A stretch of DNA of 64,000 nucleotides from NCBI GenBank assembly GCA_964549945.1, contig CAZJXD010000002.1, positions 62,001-126,000 of the forward strand. Reading direction: 5' to 3'. Source of the DNA: B25-G16 sp964549945. Its GTDB lineage: Bacteria > Desulfobacterota > DSM-4660 > Desulfatiglandales > B25-G16. Below, piece by piece: positions 7,909 through 15,565 of this stretch. The notes beneath the pieces were generated by a model. It did not search any database. It was not told where the DNA came from and saw only the letters and a list, made by a program, of their open reading frames with translations. Both the position numbers and the translations under genes were made by a program. Each line of letters starts with the position of its first letter. Within the stretch, counting starts at the first letter, position 1.

Positions 7909-8137
7909 CTATCTCTTTATCCCTTTTTCTTTCGGCTAAAAGTTCTTTCGCCATTGAAGTGCCCCCTTTAAAGATCCCCCTTAAAGCCTTAATGGAGTCA
8001 TCAGGAATAGGTGTAATTTCAGCATGTTTACCCGCAATCCGAAACAATACTTTTTTCCCAGGAGTGATACCAAGTTTTTCCCTGATCTCTTTTGGAATCA
8101 CAACTTGACCTTTGGCAGATGTTTTTACTATAGGCAT
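7889..8137 (-). CDS. SpoVT/AbrB-type antitoxin
   Basis: The 82-residue protein starts MPIVKTSAKGQVVIPKEIR, the swapped-hairpin AbrB/MazE DNA-binding motif, followed by KLGITPGKKVLFRI. The C-terminal part is charged and should wrap the PIN toxin encoded by the overlapping next gene. A purine-rich AAGGAGGT lies just upstream of the ATG. Such antitoxins autoregulate their operon. Confidence 0.85.
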   Translation of the reverse strand: MPIVKTSAKGQVVIPKEIREKLGITPGKKVLFRIAGKHAEITPIPDDSIKALRGIFKGGTSMAKELLAERKRDKEIDEKHTF

Positions 8138-8691
8138 AGTGGTTTTACCTCCTTGATTTTATTTTTACTATATCGATAGAAGTATAACGAAATAAACATA
8201 TTCATTCAACCATAAAAAAATAACACTAAAATCCACCTATTATCTCTACCTTCAGTTTCATGGTCCAACAGCCACAAGAAAAGAATAATAAACTCAAAAT
8301 CTACAATCCTTGCTCCCTGAAATGTTTACCCTGTGGAATTTCCGCCGTTAGGTGGAACCTCCTACGGAGGATTCCACAGGGCGGGCCTATTTCACCGGGC
8401 GAAATCCACAATCTAAAATTTAAAATCGAAAATCCAATATCCCTCTGTAGTCCAAATAATGACAAATCAATTAGACAAAATACTACAAAAAAATCAGCTA
8501 TTTACCGATACCGATTACATATATATTAGTCTATCGTGTCTATAAAGTGATTTTGCTGAAAGATAGATTGGTTATGGGAATAGGGCAACACGAGAAACTG
8601 AATACCTCAGCGCACTACTAATTAAATCTTCACGATTATAATTACCAAGTGCCCTAGATGGCGAGAAGTACAAGTTGTAAGGAGTGACAAT
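8138..8691. other. 554-base intergenic region with palindromic repeat
   Basis: There is no convincing gene. It holds a compound hairpin at 8329-8381 and AT-rich iterated units near 8285-8310 and 8405-8441 that resemble the type B arms in opposite orientation to those at 8983-9072. An 89-codon open frame at 8260-8529 runs through these repeats and is not credible. Confidence 0.5.
8329..8381. repeat. Compound palindromic (REP/MITE-like) hairpin
   Basis: CCCTGTGGAAT at 8329-8339 and its exact complement ATTCCACAGGG at 8371-8381 form an 11-bp stem. The loop holds a second hairpin, CCTCC-TAC-GGAGG (8358-8370), and a TTCC/GGAA pair. A small ATTTC/GAAAT pair follows at about 8389-8405. The GC-rich design in AT-rich surroundings suggests a dispersed palindromic repeat rather than a terminator, as no U tract follows. 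Confidence 0.6.
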
Positions 8692-8982
8692 TTGAAGCGG
8701 GTTACTGAGGTTTTGATACAGCGATTAGGAGAGAAAGGACTACCAGCAACAGAAATACCTGGATTCATAAGGAGCATGATGATTGTCATTTCAGATAATC
8801 CTCCTATGAGCGTGCAAGAGATGAACAAACGACTGCATGCAATTGGGTGGGATTCTTTTGAATTGGATGACCATACCCTCCAACTGATCTCTGCCAGCCT
8901 TGAGGCGGAGGGATTGATAGGGGCATGGGAGAAAGCGGTTCAGTTGTTTAAGGAGAAATGTAAGCAAAATTCTGGAATTTAG
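8692..8982 (+). CDS. Hypothetical protein of 96 residues
   Basis: A TTG start at 8692 is preceded by AAGGAG at 8679-8684. The protein begins MKRVTEVLIQRLGEKGLP and contains SVQEMNKRLHAIGWDSFELDDHTLQLI, predicted helical and somewhat like a winged-helix or small regulatory domain. I do not recognise a family with certainty. The frame is open upstream to 8626 but lacks a normal start there. The gene sits alone between repeat arms (8405-8441 and 8983-9072), the right arm starting at its stop codon. The amino-acid composition is protein-like. Confidence 0.5.
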   Translation: MKRVTEVLIQRLGEKGLPATEIPGFIRSMMIVISDNPPMSVQEMNKRLHAIGWDSFELDDHTLQLISASLEAEGLIGAWEKAVQLFKEKCKQNSGI

Positions 8983-9072
8983 GGATTGAGGGATTGCCCA
9001 TTTTCGATTTGCGATTGCCAATTGACGATTTTCGATTGAGGGATTGCAGATTTGCGATTTTAAATTTTGGAT
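8983..9072. repeat. Heptad-iterated arm (type B)
   Basis: Directly after the stop at 8982 the sequence iterates GATTGAGGGATTG and GATTTGCGATT units of about 7-9 nt and ends in TTTTAAATTTTGGATATC. Its reverse complement resembles 8405-8441, so the two could pair around the 96-residue gene. Confidence 0.55.
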
Positions 9073-9180
9073 ATCGGAACAGGGAATGAAGAGATTGGAA
9101 AATGCGCACTGGCTAAATAGTCCTTCGGAGTTTAACGGGATGAAGCATTTGGACCGTTAATCTATTTGGGAATGGAAATA

Positions 9181-9399
9181 CTAAGCTACTTTTTCAAGGG
9201 GTATGTTCTCAATATTGATGTTAACAAGGTCTGATATGTCCATTCTTTCACTTACATCCAAGATTTCCATGCCGACGATATGGCCTTTTTCGTCAAGATC
9301 AACGGTCACCCCCTCCTCAATATCCATAGAGTCACAGATTTCGGCTTTTCTCAGTCTGATGTATAGCGCATCAATGCTCTTGCTATATTCAATTCTCAT
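9181..9399 (-). CDS. DUF2283-family protein (putative antitoxin)
   Basis: The 72-residue protein starts MRIEYSKSIDALYIRL and contains the VDLDEKGHIVGMEILDVS motif that defines DUF2283. These short proteins are often encoded next to DUF4258 proteins and are suspected antitoxins. Here the gene follows a DUF4258 gene by four bases on the same strand, with GGAG ahead of its ATG. Function is inferred from context only. Confidence 0.75.
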   Translation of the reverse strand: MRIEYSKSIDALYIRLRKAEICDSMDIEEGVTVDLDEKGHIVGMEILDVSERMDISDLVNINIENIPLEKVA

Positions 9400-9403
9400 A
9401 GTT

Positions 9404-9640
9404 TTACTCCATAAAAGGCTTTTTCCTAATAGTGACTGTAATAATGAGCATATGCTCAGGTTCTTCTTTAAAGGTTATGCGCAGGTACCTCCCATTTATG
9501 AACTTAAAGGCATTAATACGCCCTGTTATGCTTTGCTCTAAAAAATCAGCGTCTTCAATAGCGGACTTCACTTCATCTTCAGTAACATGACGATCTCTCA
9601 TGCGCCTTTTGGCATGCCGGTCATATTTGATAGGCTTCAT
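9404..9640 (-). CDS. DUF4258-family protein (putative toxin)
   Basis: The protein is about 78 residues from ATG at 9640 (MKPIKYDRHAKRRMRDRH), chosen over an upstream frame start because the DUF4258 signature begins here: a basic HAxxRMxxR segment, a central SAIEDADFLEQS and a TVTIRKK tail. DUF4258 proteins are small basic proteins proposed to be RelE/BrnT-like toxins, frequently paired with DUF2283. No clear ribosome-binding site precedes the ATG. Confidence 0.7.
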   Translation of the reverse strand: MKPIKYDRHAKRRMRDRHVTEDEVKSAIEDADFLEQSITGRINAFKFINGRYLRITFKEEPEHMLIITVTIRKKPFME

Positions 9641-9710
9641 TATTATAAATCTAACAAAACCCGGTAACGGGGTCAACGATAAAGGATTAAAAAGAAATGA
9701 TGGATTTCGA

Positions 9711-9744
9711 ATATCAAGTATCCAGTATCAAGCATCAAGTTCCC
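9711..9744. repeat. Lone type A arm
   Basis: Iterated ATCAAGTATCCAGT-type units match the right arms of the type A family (for example at 14493-14517). No matching left arm was seen nearby. Confidence 0.45.
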
Positions 9745-9835
9745 TGTACCGAGGCCTCACCTTGAAAAACCAGCAAGCCAAAAATGAGCTCTTTGAATCT
9801 ACCAGGTTAACCAATAAAAAAAGGAGAGTGATACA

Positions 9836-10207
9836 ATGAGAGTATTTATTGCCGATGACTCATCGATTCTACGCGAGCGTTTAAAGGCAATGCTTTCTGA
9901 TTTTCCGGAAGTTGAAATTGCCGGGCAAGCAAAGGATACACCTGAAGCGATAAAATCCATAAAGGAGATGAAACCCGACGTGGTGATACTGGATATCCGG
10001 ATGCCGGGCGGAAGCGGGATTGAAGTGCTTCAGAACATCAAAAAAGACAGGCCTGACATAAAGGTAATCGTATTCACCAATTACCCCTACCCTCAATACC
10101 GTAAGAAGTGCATGGATCTTGGGGCGGATTTCTTCTTCGCAAAAGCAAGCGAATCGGACCAAATCCCTGTAGCTGTCGGCGAGATAATCAAGAATGCTCA
10201 TGATTGA
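9836..10207 (+). CDS. Single-domain response regulator (receiver)
   Basis: This 123-residue CheY-like receiver has D7/D8, phospho-acceptor D53 (VVILDIRMPGG), a Thr in VIVFTNYP and a Lys in FFAKASES. AAAGGAG lies upstream of the ATG. There is no output domain. It is the first gene of the chemotaxis-type operon, 64 bases ahead of cheR. Its sequence resembles NarL-type receivers more than CheY14057, so it may be a specialised phospho-sink or scaffold. Confidence 0.88.
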   Translation: MRVFIADDSSILRERLKAMLSDFPEVEIAGQAKDTPEAIKSIKEMKPDVVILDIRMPGGSGIEVLQNIKKDRPDIKVIVFTNYPYPQYRKKCMDLGADFFFAKASESDQIPVAVGEIIKNAHD

Positions 10208-10271
10208 AGATTTAAAAGGGAAAGAACAATTGTCGATATATCTCCTCGCCCATAGGACGAGATAACAGCAA

Positions 10272-11084
10272 ATGGAACATGAGAGGGAATTCAAATTTCT
10301 CTTGGGTAAGATTAAAAGAAACAGGAGCATAGATTTCAGCCAGTACCGGGCACAAGTTTTAAAAAGAAGAATCTTGCACAGGCTCCATGTAACCGGATGC
10401 GAAACTTACTGGGATTATATTTTACTACTCAATAGGGACCCACAAGAATATGACAGGCTTATAGAGAGCCTTACCATAAAGGTCAGTGAGTTCTTTCGTG
10501 ATCCGAATACCTTTGATGTAGCAGCCGAGGTGGTTATTCCGGAAATTATCGATCAAAAAAAAGCGAGAGGATCCAATAAGATTCGCGCGTGGTCCTGCGG
10601 CGCGGCCTTTGGTCAGGAAGCATACAGTGTGGCCATACTCCTCTGTGAAGCACTGGGGAGCAAATTGAATGGTTACGATGCAAGGATAGTAGCCACGGAT
10701 ATTGATAAATCCACTCTGGAGGCAGCACCGTGGGGCTCGTTCGAAAAAGGGGCCTTGCGGAAGATGAGCCCCCATATGTTGTTCAAGTATTTTACCCTGA
10801 TAGAGGATAGATATGTAGTGAGTGACCGAGCTAGGGCATTGGTTTCTTTCGAGTATCATGACATCGTATCAGGTCGCTCAAAGTCAGGCATGGACCTGGT
10901 TCTGTGCAGAAATCTTCTCATCTACTTTGAAAAGGAGCTCCAACAGAGAGCCCTTTCCAGTCTGTATAGCTCCCTAAATCTCGGAGGATTTCTCATTCTG
11001 GGTAAAACCGAGAGCATAGCGCCTCAGATGTCAGACTGCTTTGAGGTGGTCGATTTGAGGGAGAGAGTATACAGGAAGAAGTGA
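10272..11084 (+). CDS. cheR: Chemoreceptor methyltransferase CheR
   Basis: CheR methylates glutamates of chemoreceptors using S-adenosylmethionine. The 270-residue protein has the N-terminal helical domain (ILHRLHVTGCETYWDYILLL) and the SAM-binding domain with RAWSCGAAFGQEAYSVAI (family pattern SxGCxxGEExYS, slightly diverged), VATDIDKSTLEAA, the LVLCRNLLIYFE motif and LGKTES near the end. Length is normal. It precedes the MCP gene by 93 bases, so receptor and modifying enzyme are probably co-transcribed. Confidence 0.93.
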   Translation: MEHEREFKFLLGKIKRNRSIDFSQYRAQVLKRRILHRLHVTGCETYWDYILLLNRDPQEYDRLIESLTIKVSEFFRDPNTFDVAAEVVIPEIIDQKKARGSNKIRAWSCGAAFGQEAYSVAILLCEALGSKLNGYDARIVATDIDKSTLEAAPWGSFEKGALRKMSPHMLFKYFTLIEDRYVVSDRARALVSFEYHDIVSGRSKSGMDLVLCRNLLIYFEKELQQRALSSLYSSLNLGGFLILGKTESIAPQMSDCFEVVDLRERVYRKK

Positions 11085-11177
11085 ATCTAACTTATTGGAA
11101 AAATGAAAAAAATTAAAATATGAAAGTGTTTTCAAATCATCTTATTTCCATGCGTTCATGAAAAAAGGAGGCATATC

Positions 11178-13385
11178 ATGAGATGGACTATTGGGAAGAA
11201 GTTAGGATTGGGTTTTGGATCCGTTTTGGTGCTGGCGGCAATTATGGGTGGTGTTTCCCTAACAGGCTTGGATAAACTCGCTAAGGTTATAGAAAATACC
11301 ACAAACCAGCAGGCGCCTAAAGTAGAATATACTACTGGTGTGGAAAGATATGCTTTGAATACGATTCTTGATGAAAAAAAGTATCTTATCGCACCCAAGA
11401 AGGAAATTCATGAAGAGGCCAAAGCCAATTTACAATATATTTACTCTTCTTTGGATAAGGTTGATGGATTAGGTAAAAGATTCGGAGATGAGGATATCCT
11501 TAGGGATTCCAAAACCGTGCGTGAAGCTACTGAAAAATATGAGAAGTTGTTTAATAAAGGCGTTGAATTAATACAAGGAGAAAAAGACAACGAAGAGATA
11601 ATGAGGTCGGCAGGACAAATAGTATTTGATTTAAGCAGTGCGTACGTACAGGATAAACATGCACAATTAAGCGAAGCAGTTGAGACCAACAAACCCCTTG
11701 AAGAGTTACAGAGAATCGGTTTGAATCTTAAGACCTCTATCTTTATTTTACAAGGGGCATTAAAGGCAAGGCTGCACGAAAAGAATTATATAATTTACAA
11801 ACAGCAAAGCGATCTTAAGGCACTTGAGGAGGAGCTGTCAGGATTAATGGGTTTATATGATAAATTAACTCTTACTACAGTCACGGAAAGTAGCAAGGAG
11901 AAGGTTAATAGGGCACAGGAGGCGACAAAGAAGTACAAAACAGCAGCAGACAATTGGGTAAAGCTACATCATGAACTGGAAAACACACTGGCAGAGATGA
12001 AAGCCCTGGGCGAAAAGGTGGTACAGACTGCAAAAAATCAAGAGGCAAGAATTATGAAGCAGGTAGCCGAAGATGGGGTTGCGAGCGCTAAAATGGCCGG
12101 AACAAGGATTACAGTTGCATTGCTCATGGCACTTGCTGCCATTTTTGCAGGAATAATAATATCTATAATTATCACCCGGGGCATAACCAACCCTTTACGT
12201 ATTGTTGTTGAGAGGGCGAACGTCGGTGCTACGGGCGATCTAACCGCAACAGTGCCGGTGGGGAGCAAGGATGAAATTGGAGACCTCGCAGAGGCATTCA
12301 ACAGGATGCTCAGTGGATTAAAAGGCATCGTAATCAAGATTTTGGGGAGCTCTCAAAACATCTCCGCCTCATCTCAGCAGCTCTCATCGGCTGCCCAGCA
12401 GACCAACGCCTCTGTGCAGCAGGTCTCTTCATCTATACAGCAGCTTGCCAGGGGGGCCCAGACCCAGGCCCAGAGGATCGAGGAGACCACCAAGGTGATG
12501 GAACAGCTCAACGCCTCAGTATCTCAATCAGCACAATCGGCCCAGGAGGCAGCATCGGCCTCAGCCCAGACCAACCAATCAGCACAAAGTGGAGCAGAGA
12601 CGGTGAAGGAGACCGTTGCAAGTATGGATAAGATCTCAGAGGCTTCCACTGCGGTCTCCGAATCCATCAAGAAGCTAGCCCAGCGTTCAGAGCAAATTAC
12701 AGGTATTGTAAATGTGATCAACAATATTGCAGACCAGACAAACCTTCTGGCGCTGAATGCCGCAATTGAGGCCGCACGTGCAGGGGAGGCGGGAAAGGGC
12801 TTTGCAGTGGTTGCCGAAGAGGTGCGAAAGCTCGCTGAAAGCTCTGCCAAATCAGCCACCGAGATAGGCCAGCTCATTAAGGAGACCACCGCCGATGCAC
12901 AACAGGCAACGGAGAGTATGGACAAGGGCCTCGAGCAGGTCTCCCAGGGAAAGGAGGCAGTAGCCAAAACGAGCGGGGCCATAGAGGAGATCCTCCAGTC
13001 GGTGCAGAACATCTCCTCCATGCTCCAGCAGATTTCGGCTGCCTCTCAACAGATGTCCTCAGGCGCTAAGCAAGTAGTCAAATCAGTGGAGGATGTAGCC
13101 ACCATTGCCGAGGAGGCATCCTCCTCCACCCAGCAGGCCAGCGCCTCTACCCAACAGATGGTGGCCACCATGCAGGAGATGGCCTCCTCCGCCCAGTCCC
13201 TCGCGCAGATGGGCGTCGAGCTGAATAATCTGGTGGCTGAGTTCAAGACGGGTGAGGAAATTGCAACACTGAGAGCACAGAAAGTGTTGGAGAACACAGA
13301 GAAAGCATGGAGAACAAAGCCAGCTAAATCGATGGCTCAGAGGATTGCCGAGGCGAGAAAGAAGCTGGAGAAAGCAGGGGAATAA
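11178..13385 (+). CDS. Methyl-accepting chemotaxis protein
   Basis: The receptor has 735 residues: a first membrane helix near residues 8-30, a long helical periplasmic sensor (about 31-308, four-helix-bundle type), a second membrane helix around 310-334 (rich in I, A and L), a HAMP domain (TRGITNPLRIVVERA), then a long coiled-coil cytoplasmic domain. The signalling tip reads IADQTNLLALNAAIEAARAG followed by EAGKGFAVVAEEVRKLAE. Gln/Glu-rich stretches on both sides are likely methylation sites. There is no obvious C-terminal pentapeptide tether for CheR/CheB. AAAGGAGG precedes the ATG. The ligand is unknown. Confidence 0.93.
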   Translation: MRWTIGKKLGLGFGSVLVLAAIMGGVSLTGLDKLAKVIENTTNQQAPKVEYTTGVERYALNTILDEKKYLIAPKKEIHEEAKANLQYIYSSLDKVDGLGKRFGDEDILRDSKTVREATEKYEKLFNKGVELIQGEKDNEEIMRSAGQIVFDLSSAYVQDKHAQLSEAVETNKPLEELQRIGLNLKTSIFILQGALKARLHEKNYIIYKQQSDLKALEEELSGLMGLYDKLTLTTVTESSKEKVNRAQEATKKYKTAADNWVKLHHELENTLAEMKALGEKVVQTAKNQEARIMKQVAEDGVASAKMAGTRITVALLMALAAIFAGIIISIIITRGITNPLRIVVERANVGATGDLTATVPVGSKDEIGDLAEAFNRMLSGLKGIVIKILGSSQNISASSQQLSSAAQQTNASVQQVSSSIQQLARGAQTQAQRIEETTKVMEQLNASVSQSAQSAQEAASASAQTNQSAQSGAETVKETVASMDKISEASTAVSESIKKLAQRSEQITGIVNVINNIADQTNLLALNAAIEAARAGEAGKGFAVVAEEVRKLAESSAKSATEIGQLIKETTADAQQATESMDKGLEQVSQGKEAVAKTSGAIEEILQSVQNISSMLQQISAASQQMSSGAKQVVKSVEDVATIAEEASSSTQQASASTQQMVATMQEMASSAQSLAQMGVELNNLVAEFKTGEEIATLRAQKVLENTEKAWRTKPAKSMAQRIAEARKKLEKAGE

Positions 13386-13411
13386 GGATCATAAAACCAT
13401 GGAGGAAAGGC

Positions 13412-13894
13412 ATGGCTGAAAAAGAAGAAAAGCCCAGGGGTGAAGCAATGCAGTTAGTCAGCTTTCTACTCAGGGACGAAGAATTCGGGGTCGATATAGG
13501 CTCTGTGAGGGAGATAACCAAGGTTGGGGATATTACCCATATACCAGAAGGCCCTCCATTCATACGAGGGGTGACAAACTTAAGGGGCCAGATTATAGCG
13601 GTGATAGACCTTGCCAAGCAGTTTGGCCTTGCCTCCCGGGAGGAGCTTCCCGATAGCGCCAGGATTGTAGTGACCGAGGTAAACGGCCAAACCGTGGGGA
13701 TGGTGGTAGATAAGGTTCCAGGGGTGTTGAATCTGCCAGGAGAGAATATCGAACCTACCCCGGAAGTGATCCAGACTAAGATCAAAAGAGATTATATCAA
13801 AGGGGTGGGAAAGATAGATAAAAGGCTCATTGTCATCCTGGATTTGGGGAAAGTCTTAGCTCCTCAGGAAATAGAAGAGGTAAAGGCAATTTGA
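13412..13894 (+). CDS. cheW: Coupling protein CheW
   Basis: This 160-residue CheW-domain protein links receptors to CheA. The typical strand pattern is present: QLVSFLLRDEEFGVDI, a VREI segment, HIPEGPPFIRGVTNLRGQI and VIDLAKQFGL, and then VVDKVPGVLNL. The ATG has GGAGG upstream. It lies 26 bases after the MCP stop. The intergenic arms start at its own stop codon. Confidence 0.93.
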   Translation: MAEKEEKPRGEAMQLVSFLLRDEEFGVDIGSVREITKVGDITHIPEGPPFIRGVTNLRGQIIAVIDLAKQFGLASREELPDSARIVVTEVNGQTVGMVVDKVPGVLNLPGENIEPTPEVIQTKIKRDYIKGVGKIDKRLIVILDLGKVLAPQEIEEVKAI

Positions 13895-14041
13895 AAACAT
13901 GGAAACATGAAATTATGAAAACAGAAACTTATCTGATACATCAGCTATTTGCTAGGGCTATTAAATGAACAAAGGAATAAATAGGCCAACTTTCTCGATT
14001 TAATTTCATATTTTCATATATCTTGTTTTCGTATTTTCAAA
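13893..14041. repeat. Inverted heptad arms (type G) between cheW and cheY
   Basis: The left arm starts at the cheW stop with GAAAACATGGAAACATGAAA-type units; the right arm (about 14000-14041) has TAATTTCATATTTTCATA and TTTTCGTATTTTCAA units, roughly the complement. About 70 bases lie between them with no clear gene. Confidence 0.55.
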
Positions 14042-14056
14042 TGAAGGAGTGAATTT

Positions 14057-14428
14057 ATGGCTAATATCCTGATAGTTGATGATTCAAGGTTCATGCGAAA
14101 GATGCTCTCTGACATTTTAACTGGTGCAGGGCACGAGGTGGTGGGGGAGGCCGAGAATGCCAAGGAGGCCATAGAACTTTTCAAGAGACTCAAGCCGGAT
14201 CTCGTCACCTTGGATATCATCATGCCTGAGGTCGAAGGGGTCAATGCCATCTCTGCACTAAAGGATATGATCAATGGAGATCCCCAGGCCAAAGTGGTGA
14301 TGGTCAGCGCCATGGGCCAGGAGCAAGTAGTGGAAGAATGCATGCGGGCGGGGGCCGAGGACTTTATAGTAAAACCCTTTCAGCCCTACAATGTGGCGGC
14401 GGCAGTGAAAAAGGCGTTAAAACAGTGA
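14057..14428 (+). CDS. cheY: Chemotaxis response regulator CheY
   Basis: This 123-residue single receiver has D8/D9, phospho-acceptor D53 (LVTLDIIMPEVEG), the Ser of VMVSAMGQ and the Lys of FIVKPFQ, all as in CheY of the non-enteric type found with CheC and CheD. It accepts phosphate from CheA and would be dephosphorylated by the CheC encoded downstream. GAAGGAG precedes the ATG. Confidence 0.92.
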   Translation: MANILIVDDSRFMRKMLSDILTGAGHEVVGEAENAKEAIELFKRLKPDLVTLDIIMPEVEGVNAISALKDMINGDPQAKVVMVSAMGQEQVVEECMRAGAEDFIVKPFQPYNVAAAVKKALKQ

Positions 14429-14520
14429 AGATCGATACTGGAAACTGGAAGCGTGAAACCGGAAATTGGAAATTCTGGAAGTAGCTATCTAGTTTCAAGT
14501 TTCAAGCATCAAGTATCAAA
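14429..14520. repeat. Inverted heptad arms (type A) between cheY and cheD
   Basis: The left arm (about 14434-14472) has GATACTGGAAACTGG and GTGAAACCGG units; the right arm (about 14490-14520) has TAGTTTCAAGTTTCAAGC and ATCAAGTATC. The outer GATACT and AGTATC are exact complements. There is no gene between the arms; the loop is only about 20 bases. It starts at the cheY stop and ends 5 bases before the cheD ATG. Confidence 0.65.
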
Positions 14521-14524
14521 AACT

Positions 14525-15007
14525 ATGGAGATAACCGTTGGAATGGGAGAAATAAAGGTCACAGAATCCCCTCACCTTCTCAAGGCGATTGGGATTGGCT
14601 CATGCGTAGCCGTAGCACTCTATGATAGGGAAAATGGAATAGGAGGCCTCGCTCATATCATGCTTCCCTGTTTCGAGGAAGCACATGACAAGTCCAACCC
14701 AACCAAATTCACTGATATTGCAATAGCTATGATGATCGATGAGATGAAGAGGCGAGGCGCCCGGCCTCAAAGCATGACTGCCAAGATATTTGGCGGGGCA
14801 AATATGTTCCCGGAGATTATTTCATCCAATAGCGCTATGGATATTGGCAAGAGAAATGTAGTAGCAGTGAGAGAAGAACTGGAAGGATATAATATTCAAA
14901 TCGCTGCTTCAGAGGTAGGCGGAAACATCGGCCGCACAGTGATATTTAACACGAGTGATAACTCGGTTACAGTCAAAACGGCCAATTCGGAAGAGAGAAT
15001 ATATTAG
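14525..15007 (+). CDS. cheD: Chemoreceptor glutamine deamidase CheD
   Basis: The protein is 160 residues from ATG 14525. An in-frame GTG at 14453 would add residues encoded by the repeat arm and is rejected. CheD deamidates receptor glutamines. The catalytic Cys27 lies in IGIGSCVAVALYD and His44 in GGLAHIMLP. The residue that aligns with the third catalytic position of Thermotoga CheD, Thr21, is Ala21 here, so activity may be reduced or the active site re-arranged. AKIFGGANMF follows as usual. No good ribosome-binding site is visible because the arm ends directly upstream. Confidence 0.88.
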   Translation: MEITVGMGEIKVTESPHLLKAIGIGSCVAVALYDRENGIGGLAHIMLPCFEEAHDKSNPTKFTDIAIAMMIDEMKRRGARPQSMTAKIFGGANMFPEIISSNSAMDIGKRNVVAVREELEGYNIQIAASEVGGNIGRTVIFNTSDNSVTVKTANSEERIY

Positions 15008-15546
15008 AAGGGAGTAGAGAGGACAGAGGAGAGGGTAGAGAGAAAAGCTAAGATAAAGGAAAGAGTAAAGAGCAGAGTGTAGAGAGAAGATAGAAGAAAG
15101 GATGGAGAGGAAATCAATAAAAAGTGTTGAAGATTTTGAGGTCTACCAGAAGGCGGTGAAAGTATTTGAGGATTTCTTAGAAGAAGATCTGCCAATTCTT
15201 GAAAAAACCTTTGCAGGAAGAACATTGGCGGGGAATCAATTAAGATGCCTGGATTCTATCTGCGCCAACATGGAGGAAGGCTATGAGAGAAAGTCGGGAA
15301 AGGAAATAAAGCATTTCTTTCGTATGTCGAAGGGCTCGGCAGCAGAAGCAAGGGGAAGGTATAAAAGATTAAAGAAATCATTATCACAAAAAACAGTAGA
15401 TAATCGAGTAGAGGCATTAAATGAGATTAGAGCGATGCTGGCATCTTTAATTGAGAAATGGAAATAGAACCCCTAACAGGGTCAGGCTTTGACGGAACTG
15501 TTTAGTACAATTTATCTCTCTACTCTCTACTTGCTACCCTCTACCT
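15008..15546. mobile_element. Heptad-arm element carrying a four-helix-bundle gene
   Basis: Purine-rich iterated units (GAGTAGAGAGG, GAGGGTAGAGAG, GTGTAGAGAG) fill 15008-15095 directly after the cheD stop. The reverse-complementary units (CTCTCTACTCTCTAC, CTACCCTCTACC) lie at 15514-15546 just before cheB. Between them is one intact gene. The layout recalls bacterial 23S rRNA intervening sequences, which are hairpins that carry a four-helix-bundle gene in the loop, but this one lies between protein genes. The mobile nature is inferred from the several copies in the window. Confidence 0.55.
15102..15467 (+). CDS. Four-helix-bundle protein (S23/IVP family)
   Basis: This 121-residue helical protein contains EDFEVYQKAVKVFEDF, GNQLRCLDSICANMEEGYER and AEARGRYKRLKKSL, the pattern of the TIGR02436/S23 four-helix-bundle family encoded within 23S rRNA intervening sequences and related to the Avd accessory protein of diversity-generating retroelements. 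The conserved 'DSICANMEEGY' helix matches the family's 'sIaaNIaEG' motif. These proteins are basic and are suspected to bind nucleic acid; no enzyme activity is known to me. It stands in the loop between complementary arms within the che operon. Confidence 0.75.
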   Translation: MERKSIKSVEDFEVYQKAVKVFEDFLEEDLPILEKTFAGRTLAGNQLRCLDSICANMEEGYERKSGKEIKHFFRMSKGSAAEARGRYKRLKKSLSQKTVDNRVEALNEIRAMLASLIEKWK

Positions 15547-15565
15547 TCAAAAGAGGATTCGTGAC

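Noticed and set aside
8260..8529. 89-codon forward reading frame in the 8138-8691 gap
   Set aside because: It runs through the compound hairpin and AT-rich iterations, has no homology I recognise and no ribosome-binding site.
12524..13021. 165-codon reverse reading frame opposite the MCP gene
   Set aside because: It is a shadow of the low-complexity Ser/Ala/Gln-rich receptor signalling domain on the forward strand.
13930..13999. Possible remnant of a four-helix-bundle gene between the type G arms
   Set aside because: A short frame resembles a helical tail only vaguely; similarity is too weak to claim.
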